From: Udeniomyces pyricola
Taxonomy: Eukaryota > Basidiomycota > Tremellomycetes > Cystofilobasidiales > Mrakiaceae
Direction: 5' to 3'
DNA length: 64,000 nt
Assembly (NCBI GenBank): GCA_039545295.1
Contig: BCIK01000014.1
Coordinates: forward strand, 476,976-540,975
The notes under the pieces were generated by a model. The model worked only from the letters and a program-made list of their open reading frames with translations. It did not search any database and was not told the origin of the DNA. Made by a program: the position numbers and the translations under genes. Shown here piece after piece: positions 46,601 to 58,112 of the stretch (position 1 is the first letter of the stretch; each line of letters opens with the position of its first letter).

Positions 46601-48593
46601 TTGAGCTGATTCAACTTCGGCTCCCTTTTCTTTTCTTTCTTTGCCTTTGCTTTCTGATGTAGAGGTGTCACTATGGACATCGCTCTCGACCACTTCACAA
46701 CCCCCTCTCGTCACTTCACCCTTCTCGACGCCCCAGGTCACCGCGACTTCATCCCAAACATGATCTCGGGCGCCGCTCAAGCCGACGCTGCCGTTCTCGT
46801 CGTTGACGCTTCGACGGGCGAGTTTGAGAGCGGGTTTGGTCCGGGTGGACAGACCAGGGAACATGCGTTGTTGGTCCGGAGCTTGGGCGTCCAGCAGGTC
46901 GTTGTCGTTGTCAACAAATTGGATGTTGTGAGTCTCGCTTCCTGGGCCCGGACGTTGTCGTCGTCGTCGTCGTCGCCTTTACCTACATCCAATCTATCAA
47001 TCGCTAAAAACCTCATCCATCTTTCCTCCCTCTTTCCTTTGGATTCTCTTACCCTTCTTTGACCCTTTCTCACCCTTAAAATTCCCACATTTCCAAGGTG
47101 GATTGGAACGTGGATCGATTCGAAGACATCCAAGAGCAAATGAAGCCTTTCTTAGCGCATTCTGGTTTCTTGCCCGCCAAGACATCGTTTGTCCCGGTAG
47201 GAGCGATGCAAGGCATCAACCTCGTCGATCAACGAGGTGCAGCTTCGATTCCGTGGTACGACGGCCCGACGTTGGTGGATATGCTCGGTACGAAATCTCA
47301 ACATTGATCTTTTCCTTTCTTTCACAAACCTCTGAGTCGAAGGACATTTGGGTCGAATTCGTTCTCTAACGTTTTTTTTTACTATCTCTGGGTTCTGGCT
47401 TTTTCTCTCTCCCTCGATTTCCATCTCTTACTTGACTGGACAAACCAGACTCTCTCGACGTTCCCTCGCGCTCGCTTGACGCCCCACTCCGTCTCCCCAT
47501 CTCCAACGTCTTCAAAGGACAAACGTCGAGCGGCGTTGGGATCGCCGGTCGCGTCGCCAGTGGCATCGTCCAAGTCGGCGAGAAACTTCGGATCTTACCC
47601 GGTGATGAAAGTGGCGTCGTTAGGAGTATTGAGTTGGATGATGAGTCTGTGCCGTGGGCGGTGGCGGGCTCAAATGTCACTATCTATTTGGCCGCTATTG
47701 ATCCCATCCATCTTTCGTGGGTTGTCTCTTCTTTCTTTCTTTCTCTCTTCACGCTTCACTTGATCGCCTTCTTTTTGTGTTGTTGTCTTTTCTCTTCCCG
47801 CAGTTCCATCTTCTTGCTCTTCACGTCTAGTGACACGTATTCTTCCCTTTGATGGATAAATCCTTACTGATCTTCTTCTACCCAATTCCTTCCCCTCTCT
47901 TCCCCCCCCCTCCCTTTTTTTTTGTCCTTTCTGCCTCTTCTTCTCTATCACAGGATCGGTTCGATCCTCTGCCCTCAATCCGCTCTCGTCCCCCAAGTCA
48001 CCTCCTTCCTCGCTCAAATCATCGTCTTTGACCTCGAGTACCCTTTGACGGCTGGCGCGCCCGTCGAACTTTACCATCATTCCGCTAACTTGCCAGCGAA
48101 TATTGGGAAACTCGTCGCGACGCTCGATCGGACGACGGGAGCGGTCATTAAGAATAACCCGAGGTGAGTGAGTTTGAAGAGAAGGAAGGGGGGGGGGGAT
48201 AGTTTAGAGGGAAGGGTTTGAGAGAAAGGGTATAGGGAGAGTGGAAAGGAACAAGAGAGAGATTGAGAGAAAGACTATATAGGAAGCTTAACGCCCTCTT
48301 CCCCTCCCCCTCCCCCTCCCCCCCCTTCCTCCTCCCTCCTCTTTCTCTCTCTTCCCCTCCTTCTATTAACTCCTTTTTTTTTACTTCTTCCTCCTTCTCG
48401 AAGGGTTCTCCCTCGCAACGTCTCTGCCCGAGTCGAGCTCTCGATCCGTCCACCCGGATCGACGGCTTCCGATCAACGCCAACAAACGGTCTCGCTCGAA
48501 CCCTTCCTCACCAATAAGGATATGGGCCGGATCCTCCTGCGAAGGGGAGGCGAGACCGTCGGGGCGGGGATCGTGCTTGAAATCTTGAAGTAG
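43639..48593 (+). CDS. HBS1: HBS1, ribosome-rescue translational GTPase
   Basis: The Hbs1 form uses 43639-43640, 43766-43803, 43903-43947, 44048-44071, 44176-44352, 45844-46134, 46333-46498, 46663-46927, 47098-47287, 47449-47716, 47954-48163, 48404-48593, giving 621 aa. The start ATG is split by the first intron (AT|GTCAGC...CAG|G), producing [13 protein letters not shown], the expected Hbs1 N terminus. A UBA-like HBS1_N region ([23 protein letters not shown]) follows, then a basic linker. GTPase motifs: G1 [10 protein letters not shown]2 RGVTMD, G3 DAPGH, G4 NKLD, G5 around FVPVGAMQG; domains 2 and 3 are complete. With Dom34/Pelota, Hbs1 frees stalled ribosomes in no-go and non-stop decay, in the cytoplasm. 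The intron before G1 starts GTTCGT and holds a CCCACA repeat. Confidence 0.9.
44670..45469 (+). CDS. SKI7: SKI7-like alternative terminal exon of the HBS1 locus
   Basis: This 800-base exon follows the shared exon ending at 44352. The donor there is phase 1, and both the acceptor before 44670 and the one before 45844 keep the frame. Using 44670 gives a 361-aa protein that stops at 45467-45469 and lacks the GTPase domain. It is Pro/Ser/Ala-rich with short helical leucine motifs ([41 protein letters not shown]) and, shortly before its end, [16 protein letters not shown], resembling the SPDD motif of Ski7-type isoforms. In animals and many fungi the Hbs1 and Ski7 functions come from one gene by alternative splicing, Ski7 bridging the exosome and Ski complex. 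I infer the same here. A skipped, non-functional exon is the alternative, but its 266 stop-free codons and conserved-looking motif argue against that. Confidence 0.72.
46193..46246 (+). repeat. (CCCACA)n microsatellite in an HBS1 intron
   Basis: About eight to nine perfect copies of a six-base unit, ACACCC, inside the intron 46135-46332, between a first AG (46170) and the AG used before the GHVDAGKS exon. Seen directly. Confidence 0.95.
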
Positions 48594-49074
48594 GGTTTCA
48601 AAAGCTGGAAGAAGAAAAAGAAAAGAAAAGAAAAAACGCATAGAGAGGGACCCGGGAGGGGGGGGGGAGGGCGAGAGGGATGTGTAAGGGAGGGAAAAGA
48701 CAGAAAGGGAACGGTTTTGAAAGGGGGGGGAGGGGGGGGGATGAATTCATGTATCTTTATTCTTCGGGTTTCAGTTTGGATTTTCTCATCTTTGAGAGAG
48801 GATCTTTTTTTTCTTTCCGAGTCTCTAAGAGTTTGATCGGAAGGGGGGTTCTTTGAATAAGCCTAACCAAGGCTTGGATCATGGTCAGATATGGAATCTT
48901 GAGCTGAGTGGACTTGGACTAGTAACCGAAAAAAAAAAAACCTGCTAGTCATATTGAATAACGTAATATACATACAGAAAGACTCTCGTCAATTCCCTAG
49001 TAGTAGCCGACGGCAAAAAAAAAAAAAAAAAAAAAACGACTCCTTCAAAACCCCTCCTTAGCTAGCCTAGCCTC
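48594..49074. other. convergent intergenic region
   Basis: Between the 3' ends of HBS1 (+) and the RRT8-like gene (-). It is A/G-rich after HBS1 with G-runs (48659-48668, 48723-48740) and has long A-runs at 48928-48940 and 49016-49036. No gene supported. Confidence 0.55.
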
Positions 49075-50931
49075 TCAGAACCCACCGGGAACGTCCATTT
49101 CTATTCCCATCTCCCTCTTAACCTCAACTTTCCCCCACTCGCCCACCCCAGCGACGACGGTCAAGGTCGCTTGATCGCTCGGTTTGTACTCGCCCGACCG
49201 AAAGGCGGCTTGTCTCTTTTCGAGATCGAACGACCACATGGCGGCGCCGATGCGGTTGGAGATGGAGAAGAGGAGGCCGATGAACGGAAGGCTTTCCAAG
49301 AGGGCTGCGACGAAACCGAAACCTTGAAGAGTCAGAACCGACACGATGGAGATAAGAGAAAAGAGGGGGGGGGACGAGGAGGGGAGGGGAGAAGACGAGA
49401 GGTATATCAGTTCTCAACGTTCTACATCCTATGCATGCAAACCCCATCGCGACAGGTTTCGGAGCTCTGCGAGGTTTCATCACCCGAATTTATCTTAGTG
49501 ATTCAGATGACGTACTACGATAGTCCCACTTGCGCTCCTCGATGAAGACTTCGATCTGCTCTGGCGTCATCTTTTTAGCATGGTAGTACGGTTGATGAAG
49601 GGTTCTCGCCGTGGCAATGGCCTTGACGAAGCTGCCGACGACGAGTCCAATGAAGGGAATAAAGTTGAGCGGGAAGAGGATAACTGATAGCAGTCGAGTT
49701 TTCGATCGTAATGGAGAGAATCAACCCTGATGCATCAGCACGATATCTGAAGGAGAGAAGATTGAATCAAGAAACATAACCCCCAAGCCTAAAGCCGGAT
49801 TTTGAACTTACACTTGTGCAGGACGAATCGACCGATCCAACCGAACGCCATTTTTTCCACCTTTTGTCGGGTCCTCGTCCGATGAGCTTTGTCGACGGGC
49901 GGCTTCGTCCACTCCTCCACGTACGGACCCCAAAAGTCTTCGGGTTTCCCGCGAGACTCGATCGTCTATCATGAAGAAGAAGGAAAAAAAAAAAGAAGAA
50001 GAAAAAAGAGAGACGGGAGGGGGAGGAAGTGATCCAAACAACATTAATTGAAAAGATCTTGCGTATACAGATAGGGATATGAAAGACAGCAACCGCGATG
50101 TCGGAGAGATCACAAAAGAGCGACGACGTACCTGAGACCATGCTCGTGCGCGAGCAATGTTGATGTTCTTGCTCAGGAAGAAACGCAAAACATACCTACG
50201 TGATAGTCAGGAAGAAATACAAATATATATATAGGAATAGCAGTCAGCGGTGCTCTCTGCGGGACCTAAACCATCTCGCGTTCGAACGAAGAGTCTTGAG
50301 CATGTCCTCTGGATCGGGTTTCTCACCAGAATTGACTCGAGAGGATGAAGATCGTAGCATAGAGAGCGACGGGAACGTTGAGCTGAGAAGAGGTAGAATG
50401 CGGTTTTCGAATCCAAAGTAACGATTAGGATCGTAAGGGTGAATGGTTATTGATCAAGCGTCGAGATGGGTCTGACGTCAGCGTGAGTGAGAGACGCGAT
50501 GCGTGCTCCCGAAGCAGCCAGCCATCCTGCGGCGCTTCAGCAACGCCTTGTAGAGACAACGAAAAGGTTGAACTGACGCCAAAAATGGTATCTCCGTCAC
50601 CAGGAGTGTACTTTCTAATCCAGTTGAAACCAAACCCACCGCTTCCGGCCGTGAGCCATTGAACGGCGGCGAGCTGGAACCGATAGCTGACGACGACCCA
50701 AGCGGTTCCAAGCAGGACACCTCTGAGAGTGCCATGCTTTGCCTTGGCCCAAACTGCCTGTCTGATCGATCTGTCGGTAAAGAGTCGACTAAGTCCCACC
50801 AGGCAGTAGAGGGGAGGAAACGAGAGTCGGGTCTCGGCTGGCCGGAGCTGGGGAGGAACCGCGGGTTTGATGGGTTCGATGGGTGGATGTCGGGGTGGAG
50901 GAGGGAAGGCGGCAGCGGCGGGAGATACCAT
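49075..50931 (-). CDS. RRT8/LDS-type (EI24-like) multi-pass membrane protein
   Basis: Six exons (50931-50578, 50382-50327, 50195-50132, 49965-49812, 49683-49516, 49322-49075) give 347 aa. Membrane segments are visible at about residues 70-95 (GTLRGVLLGTAWVVVSY...), 118-136 (LNVPVALYATIFILSSQF), ~208-228 (FILFPLNFIPFIGLVVGSF) and ~265-285 (GFVAALLESLPFIGLLFSIS). Between the last two comes the family signature KAIATARTLHQPYYHAKKM, then TPEQIEVFIEERKWDYR, and after them GAAMWSFDLEKRQ. This arrangement matches fungal Rrt8/Lds1/Lds2 and EI24-like proteins, linked in yeast to lipid droplets and the outer spore wall. The assignment is from pattern memory; the biochemical role is unknown. It is divergent from SND2, another endomembrane protein. 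Confidence 0.65.
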
Positions 50932-51445
50932 TTGTGAAGGACGATCACGGCAAGGACGAGAGGTGGTCGTGAAAATGGATGGCTAGGGATAAGCAGGCGT
51001 AGATTGTTATAGATCAGAGCAATCTGAGCCAGGCCGAACGTTGGATGATTGATTGATTCAGTTGATGATCGTTGAGCCAAGTTGAGCCATGTCATGCATG
51101 TCGATCTGTGTCAGCAGGCTGTGTCATATGATAGCTGATGACGAGTCTTCAAGTTACTAACGTTCGTGGCGCGCAGGTGCGCAGGCATGGATAGATATCG
51201 AATAGCATATATCGGATCTCAGATGCTGACTGGCATGGCATGCACGGCCAAGCACGGCCAAGCACGGCAGAATGGAAGCCCACCACCAAACGGCTGTGCA
51301 TGTGCACCTGTGTGCTGTGTCTTCGTGTCTGGAACCAAGTCGCGCCGGCCGGTGCCCATAACCCTCATCTTCTCTCTTCCCCCTTGGCTCTTTTCCTTGC
51401 CTCCTCCTACACCTCATCTCATCTCATCTCATCTCACCTTGAACT
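50932..51445. promoter_or_regulatory. divergent promoter region, RRT8-like / SND2
   Basis: 514 bases between divergent starts. Seen: a 10-base tandem repeat CACGGCCAAG (51243-51268, 2.6 copies) and (ATCTC)4 at 51416-51435, ten bases before the SND2 ATG. The sequence from 51360 to 51440 is C/T-rich. No gene supported. Confidence 0.55.
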
Positions 51446-52668
51446 ATGGTAACTAATATGCACTCAGTTCTATTCTCAGCAAAATGCGTCTCAAACGTGT
51501 TTGCTGCTCACACACACTGACTCTGCCTTCTTTCCTTTCTCCTCCCAGGCCGGTGGCTCCATCAAACGTACAGCCGAGCGCAACGCTGAGGCGCTGAAGA
51601 AGCTTCAGATTGGGTTTATTGGCGCCAACGTTAGTCGTGTCTCTTGTTTGTTATCAATTTGCACAGATCACCGGTCATGTTTCCGACCAAACGTATACAG
51701 CTTCGGCATTCGAGCAGTGGGAAACGAGAGCGATTCTCTTTCCCCGTCTTGTCTCAAAGCCATTCTCCTTCCGGCCGACACGAGTCGGTCGTCCGACCTC
51801 TTGACTTGCTCGACCTCTGTCTTTCTCCATCTGACCGTCTCTTGTTTCCAAATACATACCTACGTCTCTGTTGATCCTTGGCTCCGAGTGTTGTGCTGAA
51901 CGTGCTTCTCTCGTCTCACTTTTCGTCGCCAGATACTGCATCTGGTCCTTCGGTATCTCTTCCGACCGCGGCCGATCTTCTCGGGGGCGTCATTCATGTT
52001 CCTCCTCACCTTTGTCCCCTCTATCTTTGTCTATCAATTCCTTGTCACCCTGGGCAAGCCTCAGAGGGATTCGAGAGGGTTCCTCAGGCCAGGCCAGGAT
52101 ATCTCGGAAGCTAAGGGTCCCATCGAATGGGCCCATGATATGTTTGTTCTTTTGCCTCTTTGTTCCATCTCCGTTTTGCTCTCTTTATTGGCATCAATCT
52201 AATTCATGGTCTGATTCGTCGTAACTTTCGCATACTACCCAGCCTTTACATCATTTGGGGTCTCTCTGTCATGACGCCTCTGCTTGGGTACAAATTCTAT
52301 TGGTTCCTCCTCGTTGTCAGTCTTGATATCTCGTCCCCCCCCCCCTTCCCCTTTCTTTTCACTTTCATCTTCCGCGATACTCACCACACGTGTCCTCTTC
52401 CCTTGCTACGCTTCCCTGATTTGTGCGACAGGTTCCAGGATATGCTGGCTGGAAGGTCTGGACCACGTTTGGACCCCAAATCAAGGCGAAAGCTGCTCAG
52501 GTCCAGGCGGAGGCCGCCAACCGACAAGCTGGCGGCGGTGGGACTAACGCCAACGGTGGTGGTGGAGCTGCCGCTGCGGAGATCGCTGCCGAGACTAGCA
52601 GGCGACAGGAGAAGAAGAAGGCCAAGCAAGAGAAGCTTGAGAAGGCTCAACGGAACATGAGACGTTGA
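51446..52668 (+). CDS. SND2: SND2/TMEM208 ER-targeting membrane protein
   Basis: Five exons (51446-51448, 51549-51629, 51933-52141, 52243-52315, 52432-52668) give 200 aa. The first coding exon is just ATG, followed directly by GTAACT; the second begins AGGSIKRTAERNAEALKKL. This yields a normal TMEM208/Snd2 protein: basic N terminus, helices GFIGANILHLVLRYLF and SFMFLLTFVPSIFVYQFLV, the conserved loop LGKPQRDSRGFL...GQDISEAKGPIEWAHD, helix ILYIIWGLSVMTPLLGYKF and FYWFLLVVPGYAGWKVW, then a Gly/Ala- and Lys/Glu-rich cytosolic tail (KKKAKQEKLEKAQRNMRR). Snd2 acts in SRP-independent targeting of membrane proteins to the ER. All donors are GT, including GTTTGT after 52141. The frame would be broken without the intron after ATG. 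Confidence 0.85.
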
Positions 52669-54432
52669 GAGGGGGGTTGGGGTGAACGCTGGAATGAAAG
52701 AGAAAAAAAAAGGGGGCAAAAGAAAACCAGAGGGAGGAGCTACTGTTGAACCAATGATCTATGAATGATTTGTACGAAGGAATTGCCGGGTGGTGCAAGC
52801 TGGGTATGATGGAACCCAAGCCAGATGATGGAGGATATATGTACCTATGCATATGGGTTCCATGTTGAATGATGTTGGATGACGCAGTGATTGCTATCAC
52901 TCATGCAAGATGGATATATATATATATATAGATATATAATATAATCCATATGGATTGATCGAATCATGATCAAGGTCGAACACAATCGAACATATGTATA
53001 AATGTATATATATATATATATGCGACAATGACATGGCCCAAGTTGCAAGTGAGAAGAGACAGCTCGTCCCAACGTGTCGCGCAACTCATCAACCGCCAAC
53101 GCTCTTGCTCTCTCGCTCGTTTTCCCGGTCTCCTCGCCTTTTGAGCCCCTCAGTTGTCGCGCACTCGCCTACTTGGACGAACGAGACCCCTTTGTATCTC
53201 CAACGAACCTATCTACTCAATCCTCATTCCATCGACGACAAATCCACCCACAACAACAACGACAAAAACAAAATCGCCGGTTGATCAAGTCATCGTTCCA
53301 GCGCGCTCTGTCCTGCACCCAGTCGAAGCTTGGCCTGATCAGAACTCAGCTTTACCACCATCTCTTTGGAGCTCTCGATCTCCTTTCCCTTTCCCTTGAC
53401 ATCTCGCCTCACCATCACTTCAACTTGACCTTGATCCTCGATTGTCTGACACCTTCCTCATTGGACAACCTCTTTCCGTGCGCACATCCCGTCACCATTG
53501 TCTCTTCCTGGCTATCCTTATCAACTCGTTCTCCAAGCCCTCTTTCGCCCTTGGCCCTCGTCCTTGTCCCTCCCCGTCTGTCTCGCTCCCTTCCCTTCCC
53601 CTTGGCCGAGTCGTCTGAATCGTTGCTGCTTTCTTCCTCGCTTGGGCCTTTTCACTCGTCCTCTACACGTTGTCCTGTTTGCCAGTATCAGTGCGTAGTG
53701 GTTTTTAGCAGAACGCTGTGTGACTGTGTGTGTGGAGGCCGTGACTGATGGTATATGCTGTATGCGTCCTGATTGAATCAGCCCTCTTCAACTTGCAACA
53801 TCCCTTGTCTGCTCTTTCCAGTCATCTCTTCTTGACCGACTACTCTCCCCTTCTTGCTCATCTCCCATCGTCTCCGCCATCTTGCCATCCTCTCGTCTCT
53901 CGGTCCAGCCTCAGGTAAGTCCCCATCGCTTGGCTTCCTCTCCTGCTTCAGCCTCTCTCCCGCGCACGCTGCAACTCATGCAGTCCAACCACAGCTTGCT
54001 CGCTATTCTTGCCTTCACATCTTCTTGCTTTCTGGCCTTCCCGACTCGGACCCATCGCTCACTCATTTTCATTCATCATCTCTGTCTCAATCGCGGTCAG
54101 ATCATTCCCAGCTAGCACTACTCCACTCTACGCCAGACCTAATCTCTTCGTCACGTCCAGCCCACGCCTACCAACGACTACGACTTTCCCGCTCGGCTGC
54201 CTCCTCTATCATTGCTTTCCCATCTTTGACGCTTCTTCTTCCTCCCGTCGCCGTCCCTCTCTCTCGATCGCCGTTAATCCGACTCTCGATATCTGTCCCA
54301 ATCCCTCTCCTCTTCTATCTCTGGTACTTCCATTGTAGCCGCGTCTTTCTTCACTGATAGCCCACTCCTCATTCAACACTCTCATTTCCTCCATCCCGCT
54401 TTCCCTCATCTGCCGGGCAACATCTCACTCTC
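52669..54432. other. long intergenic region, pyrimidine-rich leader of polyQ gene
   Basis: About 1.76 kb. The first part holds (TA)n tracts (52916-52930, 53005-53021). From about 53080 to 54430 the + strand is C/T-rich with many ATGs and open frames (for example 53074-53748) of Ser/Leu/Pro composition without domains. Likely a long promoter and 5' leader, perhaps with a leader intron. No gene supported. Confidence 0.5.
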
Positions 54433-57400
54433 ATGTCGTACCCTCCCGTCCTCCCCAACAACAATTCACGATCATCCCTCCTCGCCAACCTCCGAACGTA
54501 CAACGGTCCCAACCCAAACCAGCCCCCTCATGGCCAATACCAGCAGCAGCAACCACAGCATCACCAGCAGCAACAGCAACAAAGCCAGGCCGCCGCCGCT
54601 CACCCGTATATAAACCGTGGCCCAAGCCCCCTCGTCAACGGTTATCCTCACCCTCAAAGTGGCTCCCGAGTTTCGTCTCACACCTCTCAGCAGCGACAGA
54701 GGTTTACCTCATCCGACCATACGCTTGGTCCCTCGTTTGACGATGATGATGAAGACGAGGAGATGATGGCCAAGATGGCGGCTCTCAACGTTTATCAGAG
54801 GAACGAACAGCAGCAGCAGCATGGTCGAGGAGGGGTTACTGGAGGAATGGCGGGTAATGGTGGAGCTGGCGGTGGTGTACGAGGACAGATGGCGCCCCCT
54901 GTTGGACCGACGTTGGCCCGGACTCAGCAGCAGCAGCAATCTCGTCAGCAGCAAGAGCTTCTTCAGATTGCTCTGCAGATCGCTAAGCAAGGCCCTCGTA
55001 ACATCGAAGAGCTCCAGCTGCTTCAGGCCGTAGCAGCTCAGCAGCAGCAACAACAGCATCAACAGCAACAGCAGCAACAACAACAGCAGCAGCAGCAATT
55101 CCAACAACAGCTTCAGCAGCAGCGAGAAACAGAGGCTCAGCTAGAGCAACTTTTGAGGATTCAAGTTTGTCCCTTGTTCTTCAGTGTATCTCTTTTCATG
55201 GTTGTCTCTTTTTCTATCATGAGCCATACTGATGCGCCTCCGTTGTCCATGTGATTCATGATGATCACCTCGTACCTAATAGCAAGCTCAACAACTCCAA
55301 CAGCAGCTGCTTGCTCAAGCTCAGCAGGCCGCCGCTCTCGCTGCTCGACCGTCATCTGCCTCGTCTCATCGCGCCAATCAACTCCCACCTCCTGTAAACG
55401 CTGTCAACAATCCTCTCCTCAGCCAACGCGCCTTCGATCAATCCTACGCTCAAGCTCAGGCTCAGATCCACCTTCAGCATCAAGCTCAACGTGCTCAGCA
55501 GACGCCTCAACAACTCGCTTCGGCGTACGAACAGCGACAATCGGCCCAACAGCAGATCCACGCAAATCTTCGAGCGCGATCGGCGGGCGTGGCTGGAAAC
55601 GGAGGGGGCGCGGGTGGAGTGAACGTGGGTAACGTCTTGCCTTTGCCGACGCCGGCGTCGGTTGCGGCGTCGGGCTCGGGCTTCGGGTTCCAACCTCAGC
55701 AGTCGCGGGAGCAGCAGATTTTCCTTCACCAGCAGCAACAGCAGGCGCTCCAGCTCCAGCAGCTCCAGTCGCAGATGCAACAACAGCAGCAGCAGCAGCA
55801 GGGACGAGGGGGCCCAGGCGGTCCAGGAATGTCTCGGGCGCTGAGTCCTCAACCTGGAGCGGGTGCCGTCGGCGGAGAGAGGAACGGTATGATCTCACCT
55901 CCTCCATTTGGCGGAAATGTTTACGGAGACGACGCGGCGTCGTTGAGTGGCATGCGCGCTGGTAGCCCCTCGACCATGACGAGCAACGCTCACTCGTCAG
56001 CCCAGCAACAGCAACAACAGAACCATCTCCAGCAGCTTCTCCAGCAGCAACAACACCAGCAACAGCAACACATGCAACATATGCAAGAGTTCCACGTCAT
56101 TTCCCCCCCTCCCCAGTCCCGCTCGGCGCTCTCTCACCGAGACTCTGATGAGCCTCACTCGTCTCAGCAGCAGCAGCAGCAACGAGGACCCTCTCCTTCC
56201 CCTCTCCTTAACTCTAACGCTGCTAACTCGGCGTTGTCTGCCGCTGTTTCTTCTGCCAACTGGCGAGCCAAACATTCATCCTCGCCTCTTGTTTCCAATA
56301 ACGCCAACAATGCTTCGTCTGCCACTCATCAGCAGAACCGGGTTTCGTCGTCCTCCTCCAATGCACCTTCTTCGGACCAACTCAACAACGCGTCCCATCC
56401 AGACTCTACTTCTTCCACCTCTTCTGATGCCGACCGTCACTCTCAGCCATCTTATGCGCAACAACACTCTCAAGACGGTGCTTCTCATTCTCCCACGTCC
56501 TCAGCTAGCGGCGGCGGGGGAAATTGGACGGGGGAATCTCTTCTCAAGCCTGTCTACACTGGGATTGGACTCGGTCGACCTCTCGTGTCTTCTCCCCCTC
56601 CGCCCCCTGCTTCCTCTGGTTCGGGTACAAATGTCACGACGACAACGACTGGTGCAGGAAACTCTCGAACGTCGTCGACTACCCCTCAACCACCTGCCAC
56701 AACGACGTCGTCGTCGTCGAGGACTGTGTCGCTTTCGGCTGCAGCCAACGCGTTGAACCATGGTGGGATCGGTTCGCTCGGCGCTACGCCTGCTCCTCCA
56801 ACAGCAGCAGCAGTCACGTCGTCGTCGTCGACCTCTTCCTCCACATCCGTTTCAAGGGATGTTTCGGGAAGCGGTTCCGTGACGACGGGCAATAACGGTC
56901 TCGATTGGTCCGGTCGTCACGATCCTCCTCCCCCTCCTCCTCCCTCTCGGGATCTTCAACATCCTTCTTCTTCTTCCACCTCGTCCTCCTCTGCCTCTTA
57001 TCCTTCCTCCCAACACCAACTTTCCTCCCTCGTGGATCCTCGTCATCGGCTCGTCTCGGATCAATTCCCGAGTTCTCAACAGCCATCGATGGCAACGACG
57101 ACGACGACGCCTCATAGTCGAACGCGGACGTATGACCTCGCGAGTGGAGGGGTCATGGTCGCGACGAGTGGTGTGATCAGGCAACCGAGAGGTCCACCGG
57201 GAACCCCGGATGAGTTGGGCAGCAGGAACTTTGCCAGTCGGTTAGTATTCCCTTTCTTTTGTTTGTTTACTTTGGTCTGGTTACTTCTTGGGCCTCGGTT
57301 GGGGAGGGAAAGTGAGAAAAAAAAAAACAGAGACTTGGGGAATGCCGAAACTGATTTTGTGCTTTTTTGTTTGTCTTTTTTGTTTCCTGTTCCTTTTTTC

Positions 57401-57558
57401 TTTCTTGGTGTGCCGGGGGTTTTGTTGGTGGGTGAATGACGTGTTCTTCTTCGTTGTTGTTGTTGTTGGTCTTGTTTTTTTTCTTTTTAAATAGGTTGAG
57501 AAAACAGGCAGGTTCGAAACTCGCGGTTCTTGGTAGGAGAGGCGAGGGCGTCAATTAG
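54433..57558 (+). CDS. polyglutamine-rich low-complexity protein
   Basis: I do not recognise the family. Three exons (54433-55164, 55283-57240, 57495-57558) give 917 aa. Gln makes long runs built from mixed CAG and CAA, the largest around 55040-55100, with further runs at 55690-55800, 55995-56075 and 56166-56180. Between them lie a helical ELLQIALQIAKQGPRNIEELQLLQA segment (shown in the region 54950-55030) and an acidic DDDDEDEEMMAKMAALNVY stretch. The second half is Ser/Thr/Pro/Asn-rich. The most protein-like part is the end: GPPGTPDELGSRNFASR, then, after the last intron, LRKQAGSKLAVLGRRG. Such proteins are often transcription co-regulators or RNA-granule components in fungi; this is only a suggestion. 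Confidence 0.7.
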
Positions 57559-58071
57559 AAAGAAGGAAACGAAGAACGAAAGAAGAAGAAGAAGAAGAAG
57601 AAGGAGAAGAAGAAGGAGGAGGAGAAATCGAAGAACGTTTTCAAGCTGAAGGGGAAAGAAAGGAGATGAAAAAAAAAATCCTTCAGATACACCTTTTTCC
57701 TATCAACCCCCCCCCCCCCCCCCTCATCTAGTAACGAGTTATCCACACCATAGTACACACCTCATACGCACTCTCTCTCTCTCTTGACAAATAACGCATA
57801 CAGACATCCATCCATCCTACCATGGTTTTTTTTCTTCTTTTTCTTCTTTTCGTCTCAAGGGGATCAAGAAACCCGATCTGAGCGCTTTCCATTCCATCCT
57901 ACTTGCTTTTTTTTTCATATACTTTTTTCTCCATTAATTGAATGATCTGTTAATCAGTCCTACCTACGACTTCTAGATCGTTACTTATCAAGCACGCATG
58001 CATGCAAACGTTTTCTACACACCCCCGGCCCGTCATGACCGTTTGGGTTGCATCTTCATCATCATCTTCAT

Positions 58072-58112
<41 letters not shown>

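Noticed and set aside
53074..53748. 224-codon + strand frame upstream of the polyQ gene
   Set aside because: Composition is that of C/T-rich leader DNA (Ser, Leu, Pro), overlapping frames are equally open, and no domain or signal is seen.
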